DNA from: CABMGO01 sp964408125
GTDB lineage: Archaea; Nanobdellota; Nanobdellia; Pacearchaeales; GW2011-AR1
Length of the DNA stretch: 7,844 bases
Direction: 5' to 3'
NCBI GenBank assembly: GCA_964408125.1
Contig: CAYOYC010000027.1
Span: 1 to 7,844 of the forward strand
The translations under genes and the position numbers were made by a program. Below the pieces are notes generated by a model. That model ran no database searches, was not told where the DNA came from, and saw only the letters and a list, made by a program, of their open reading frames with translations. Shown piece after piece: positions 6,217 through 7,844 of the stretch (position 1 is its first letter; each line of letters opens with the position of its first letter).

Positions 6217-6241
6217 AAATTAATATCAGATCATAGTGAAT
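6212..6241 (+). promoter_or_regulatory. Degenerate copy of the toxin-antitoxin promoter/operator, opposite orientation
   Basis: The plus strand reads TTTTAAAT-TA-ATATCAGATCATA-GTGAATG. The toxin-antitoxin promoter on the minus strand (6906-6940) reads TTTAAAT-ACTT-ATATCAGATGATATAAGAATG. The order TATA box, ATATCAGATsATA, GAATG is shared, with small gaps. No gene follows it on the plus strand. A transcript from here would run antisense into the toxin gene. Activity is inferred only. Confidence 0.35.
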
Positions 6242-6243
6242 GT

Positions 6244-6278
6244 GGTAGTTAACGATAATGTAGTATAATATATTTTTT
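6244..6278. repeat. Short dispersed intergenic motif, copy B
   Basis: The plus strand reads GTAGTTAACGATAATG then TAGTATAATATATTTTTT. It shares the TAATATATT-T-rich end and the AGT...AAC block with the copies at 5429-5464 and 6979-7012. It lies 18 bases beyond the toxin stop codon. Confidence 0.35.
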
Positions 6279-6296
6279 GCATTGAATTCTTTAATT

Positions 6297-6634
6297 TTAG
6301 TAACCGAACAAATTATCATATTCTTTATGGTCCATCCAATCTAAGAAAACAGAAATAATCTCTATTTTTGTAGGAGTAGTAACTGAATAAAGTAACCGCC
6401 AAGCATTTGGAAGGTTATATTTCCAGAGATTGGTTATTTTATATTTTTGAATCCATTCTTTAGGAATCTTATCTTTAGAAAGCTGAATTCCACAAAAAGC
6501 ATTTTCTTTTATATCCTCTCTAGCCTTAAGAAGTTGTTTGGCAAGTTCAGGATCGGTTTCTTTTGCTTCGATCCATGCGTCTCTAACCTTCTAATCAGCA
6601 AAACAACATCGTCACTTGGCTTCACTATTCCCAT
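6297..6634 (-). pseudogene. RelE-like toxin of a toxin-antitoxin pair, single frameshift
   Basis: RelE-fold toxins cut mRNA on the ribosome. The gene starts MGIVKPSDDVVLLI, then loses frame near 6588-6595. Adding one base there (restoring ATT-AAG-AAG-GTT) gives a continuous 112-aa protein: a helical N-terminal half (RDAWIEAKETDPELAKQ, AREDIKENAF), then IPKEWIQKYKI, then the strands TNLWKYNLPNAWRLLYSV and KIEIISVFLDW, and a final HKEYDNLFGY. The LPNAWRLLYSV strand, with R80, corresponds to the RelE 'YRlvY' core with its conserved Arg. The total of 338 bases is exactly one short of a whole number of codons. Unrepaired, translation stops after about 42 residues. The ATG overlaps the antitoxin's stop region by 10 bases, showing translational coupling. 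The frameshift may be real inactivation or a sequencing error. Family assignment is by pattern, not by search. Confidence 0.75.
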
Positions 6635-6912
6635 TTTACTCCTTTTTTCTTCAATAATTGTCCTGCTTCTGGGCTCCAGATATAACCAATTTTTCCTTCT
6701 GAATCAACTGCAATTTTGTTTATACTCAAAAGATATCCAATTATAATCTTATATGTTTGATACATTACCTTCTTAGGAAGATCTTTCCAGAGTTGGTAAA
6801 CCTTAAACTTTCCGCTATGTTCTTCAATAAACTTTTCAACCATTAGCACGGTGTCTAATCTAGGATATCTGGCAAATTCGTTCTCCTTCATTAATTCCCC
6901 TATCTCTTCCAT
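6625..6912 (-). CDS. Winged-helix DNA-binding antitoxin-like protein, 95 aa
   Basis: This is a compact winged-helix protein. Helix one is YPRLDTVLMVEKFIEEH (16-32), helix two is KVYQLWKDLP (37-46), and the recognition helix is KVMYQTYKIIIGYLLSIN (48-65). The beta wing is KIAVDSEGKIGYIW (66-79), and the basic tail LLKKKGVKWE would reach the toxin. The RYPRLDTVLMVE and LPKKVMYQT segments recall an archaeal family that I have seen beside RelE-like toxin genes (memory, not a search). Gene order antitoxin then toxin, a 10-base overlap, and a palindrome at the promoter all fit an autorepressing antitoxin. The frame is intact although the toxin's is not. It could instead be a plain transcription regulator. 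The start is set by the TATA box 26 bases upstream, giving a leaderless mRNA. Confidence 0.8.
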   Translation of the reverse strand: MEEIGELMKENEFARYPRLDTVLMVEKFIEEHSGKFKVYQLWKDLPKKVMYQTYKIIIGYLLSINKIAVDSEGKIGYIWSPEAGQLLKKKGVKWE

Positions 6913-6913
6913 T

Positions 6914-6933
6914 CTTATATCATCTGATATAAG
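6914..6933. promoter_or_regulatory. Perfect palindromic operator of the toxin-antitoxin operon
   Basis: CTTATATCA-TC-TGATATAAG is an exact inverted repeat with 9-bp arms and a 2-base centre. It begins one base before the antitoxin start codon (6912) and ends next to the TATA box, so it covers the expected transcription start. A dimeric winged-helix protein bound here would block RNA polymerase. The repressor's identity is inferred from gene order. Confidence 0.7.
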
Positions 6934-6948
6934 TATTTAAATCTTTCT
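6933..6948 (-). promoter_or_regulatory. Promoter of the toxin-antitoxin operon
   Basis: The minus strand reads AGAAAGATTTAAATAC: a purine-rich BRE followed by TTTAAATA, centred about 26 bases before the ATG at 6912. It directly abuts the palindrome. Confidence 0.65.
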
Positions 6949-6978
6949 ATACGCTGACCAAATCGTAGCGGCAAATAA

Positions 6979-7012
6979 GAAGTTAATAACCTTTTGGTAT
7001 AATATATTTTTA
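6979..7012. repeat. Short dispersed intergenic motif, copy C
   Basis: The plus strand reads GAAGTTAATAACCTTTTGG then TATAATATATTTTTA. It resembles the copies at 5429-5464 and 6244-6278. On the minus strand it begins inside the racemase stop codon, so it may act in 3'-end formation of that transcript. Confidence 0.35.
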
Positions 7013-7664
7013 ATTTAGAATAGATCCAATAATAGATTTTACCAAGATTTTTTGAGAATCCAGTATGGTTTCATTTCTAATGTTTAAATTAGATAGGTCT
7101 GTGCAGGCAAAAATTATTCTTTCTGCACCCCTTTCTCTTAAGTTGGTCATTATCTCCGTAATATCCTTTTTATCCTTGGGAGTATTTGTTTTCCTTATTG
7201 TTCGGATAATTATTTCTGAAACCTCTTTCTGTTCTTCTTTATTTGGGTAAATGACTTGAAATCCTCGATTTTCATACAACTTATCATTTACTGTTTTTTG
7301 GGTACCGATTATCCCTATCCTCTTAAATTTTTTTGCTTCTTTGCTAACTTCTGTTACTAAGTCAGTTATTTCTAGATTTGTTTGAGATTTTAACCTAGGG
7401 AGAAGTGCATGCAGAGTATTACAAGGTAAAATTATAAAATCGGCTCCAGCACTTTCAAGATGTTTTATTGATTTTATAAGATAGGGTAAGATTATATCGC
7501 AGGATTCCGAGTGTACGATTATTTTACTCTCTATCTCTTTTGGGAAAGCTACGTTAGAAATTAGTATTCCAGGGATACTCCCCAGCAAAAGACATAGCTA
7601 GAGCTAAGTAAATCCTTGCTGTTGTTTCGGGCCCTAATCCACCCAAGATTCCTGGAATTTTCAT
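7010..7664 (-). pseudogene. Aspartate/glutamate racemase-family protein, single frameshift
   Basis: The family interconverts L- and D-aspartate (or glutamate) with two cysteines and no cofactor. The gene begins MKIPGILGGLGPETTARIYLAL, the classic N-terminal motif, but this frame ends after about 36 residues. One base too many in the CCC at about 7572-7574 (minus strand TATCCCTGG) explains it: removing it gives ...EYPGILISNVAFP... and a continuous 217-aa protein. Both catalytic cysteines are then present, C81 in ADFIILPCNTLHA and C187 in RIIFACTDL, as are HLESAGADF and the RIGIIGTQKTV strand-loop. The 655-base length is exactly one base over whole codons. The usual length is about 225-235. The racemase function would be lost if the frameshift is real. 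It is a single gene with its own promoter, between the toxin-antitoxin pair and tRNA-Gly. Confidence 0.82.
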
Positions 7665-7683
7665 AATTTAAAAATGTAAAGAG

Positions 7684-7700
7684 AGTTTTTAATCTTTTCT
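7684..7700 (-). promoter_or_regulatory. Promoter of the racemase-family gene
   Basis: The minus strand reads AGAAAAGATTAAAAACT, with the same AAAGATT core as the other promoters. Its TATA centre is about 25 bases upstream of the ATG at 7664, which supports that start and a leaderless mRNA. Confidence 0.5.
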
Positions 7701-7710
7701 AATTCCAATA

Positions 7711-7721
7711 TATTTTTAAAT
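7711..7721 (+). promoter_or_regulatory. Promoter of tRNA-Gly
   Basis: TATTTTTAAAT is centred about 28 bases before the mature tRNA 5' end, at the expected TATA distance allowing a short leader for RNase P to remove. Confidence 0.5.
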
Positions 7722-7743
7722 CCTCAAAAGGTCGTATTGTTAG

Positions 7744-7814
7744 GCAGTCGTGGTTAAGTGGTAGAATATGACCTTGCCAAGGTTGTGACCCGAGTTCGAT
7801 TCTCGGCGACTGCA
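7744..7814 (+). tRNA. tRNA-Gly (anticodon GCC)
   Basis: The acceptor stem GCAGTCG (7744-7750) pairs exactly with CGACTGC (7807-7813), with discriminator A at 7814. The D arm is GTT...AAT with loop containing GTGGTA. The anticodon stem is TGACC/GGTTG with loop TTGCCAA and anticodon GCC at 7776-7778. The T arm is CCGAG-TTCGATT-CTCGG. No CCA is encoded and there is no intron. Two G-U pairs sit at the base of the anticodon stem and the last D-stem pair is A-G, both tolerable. Confidence 0.96.
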
Positions 7815-7844
7815 CTCAATTTCATCGTCGAAAAGTATATTCTC

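Noticed and set aside
6447..6746. 99-codon open frame on the plus strand across the toxin and antitoxin genes
   Set aside because: Its sequence is the complement of recognisable toxin and antitoxin coding DNA and looks like random Phe/Leu/Ser-rich translation of AT-rich antisense.
7065..7250. 61-codon plus-strand hydrophobic frame inside the racemase-family gene
   Set aside because: Antisense to conserved racemase sequence; its hydrophobicity comes from the complement of Lys/Glu codons.

Overview
The window looks like chromosomal DNA of an AT-rich archaeon, most likely a DPANN-type lineage (Pacearchaeota, Woesearchaeota or relatives). The evidence is a group II chaperonin (thermosome) gene, an intron-bearing tRNA-Tyr with the archaeal C1-G72 pair and a bulge-helix-bulge splice site, no encoded CCA on either tRNA, and archaeal BRE/TATA promoters about 25-27 bases upstream of the start codons. 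That spacing implies mostly leaderless mRNAs. The lineage within the archaea is inferred from family resemblance only.

Layout from left to right: tRNA-Tyr(GUA) with an 80-nt intron (minus); two overlapping small membrane-protein genes (minus, 344-749); an unrecognised soluble 141-aa protein (plus, 868-1293) whose stop codon shares the palindrome TTAA with the convergent next gene; a secreted or anchored surface protein with a DUF11-like C-terminal domain (minus, 1290-2663); a conserved-looking 166-aa protein of unknown function (minus, 2705-3205); the divergent thermosome subunit (plus, 3310-4899); a GNAT acetyltransferase (plus, 4963-5400); a two-TM protein with a Val/Pro/Glu/Lys-rich rod and an Ada-like zinc module (plus, 5578-6177); a two-gene toxin-antitoxin-like operon (minus, 6297-6912) of a winged-helix protein followed by a RelE-like toxin broken by one frameshift; an aspartate racemase-family gene, also frameshifted once (minus, 7010-7664); and tRNA-Gly(GCC) (plus, 7744-7814).

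The most interesting part is the toxin-antitoxin-like module. The upstream gene encodes a winged-helix DNA-binding protein. A perfect 9+2+9 palindrome (6914-6933) lies between its TATA box and its start codon, as expected for autorepression. The downstream RelE-like toxin overlaps the antitoxin stop by 10 bases but needs one extra base near 6590 to be read in full. Just beyond the toxin's 3' end, in the opposite orientation, is a degenerate copy of the same TATA-plus-operator sequence (6212-6241). If active it would send an antisense transcript into the toxin gene.

Most genes appear to be transcribed singly from their own promoters. The clear operons are the two small membrane proteins and the toxin-antitoxin pair, both with overlapping stop and start codons. 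No CRISPR array, transposase, integrase or phage gene was seen. No stretch longer than 300 bases lacks a gene.
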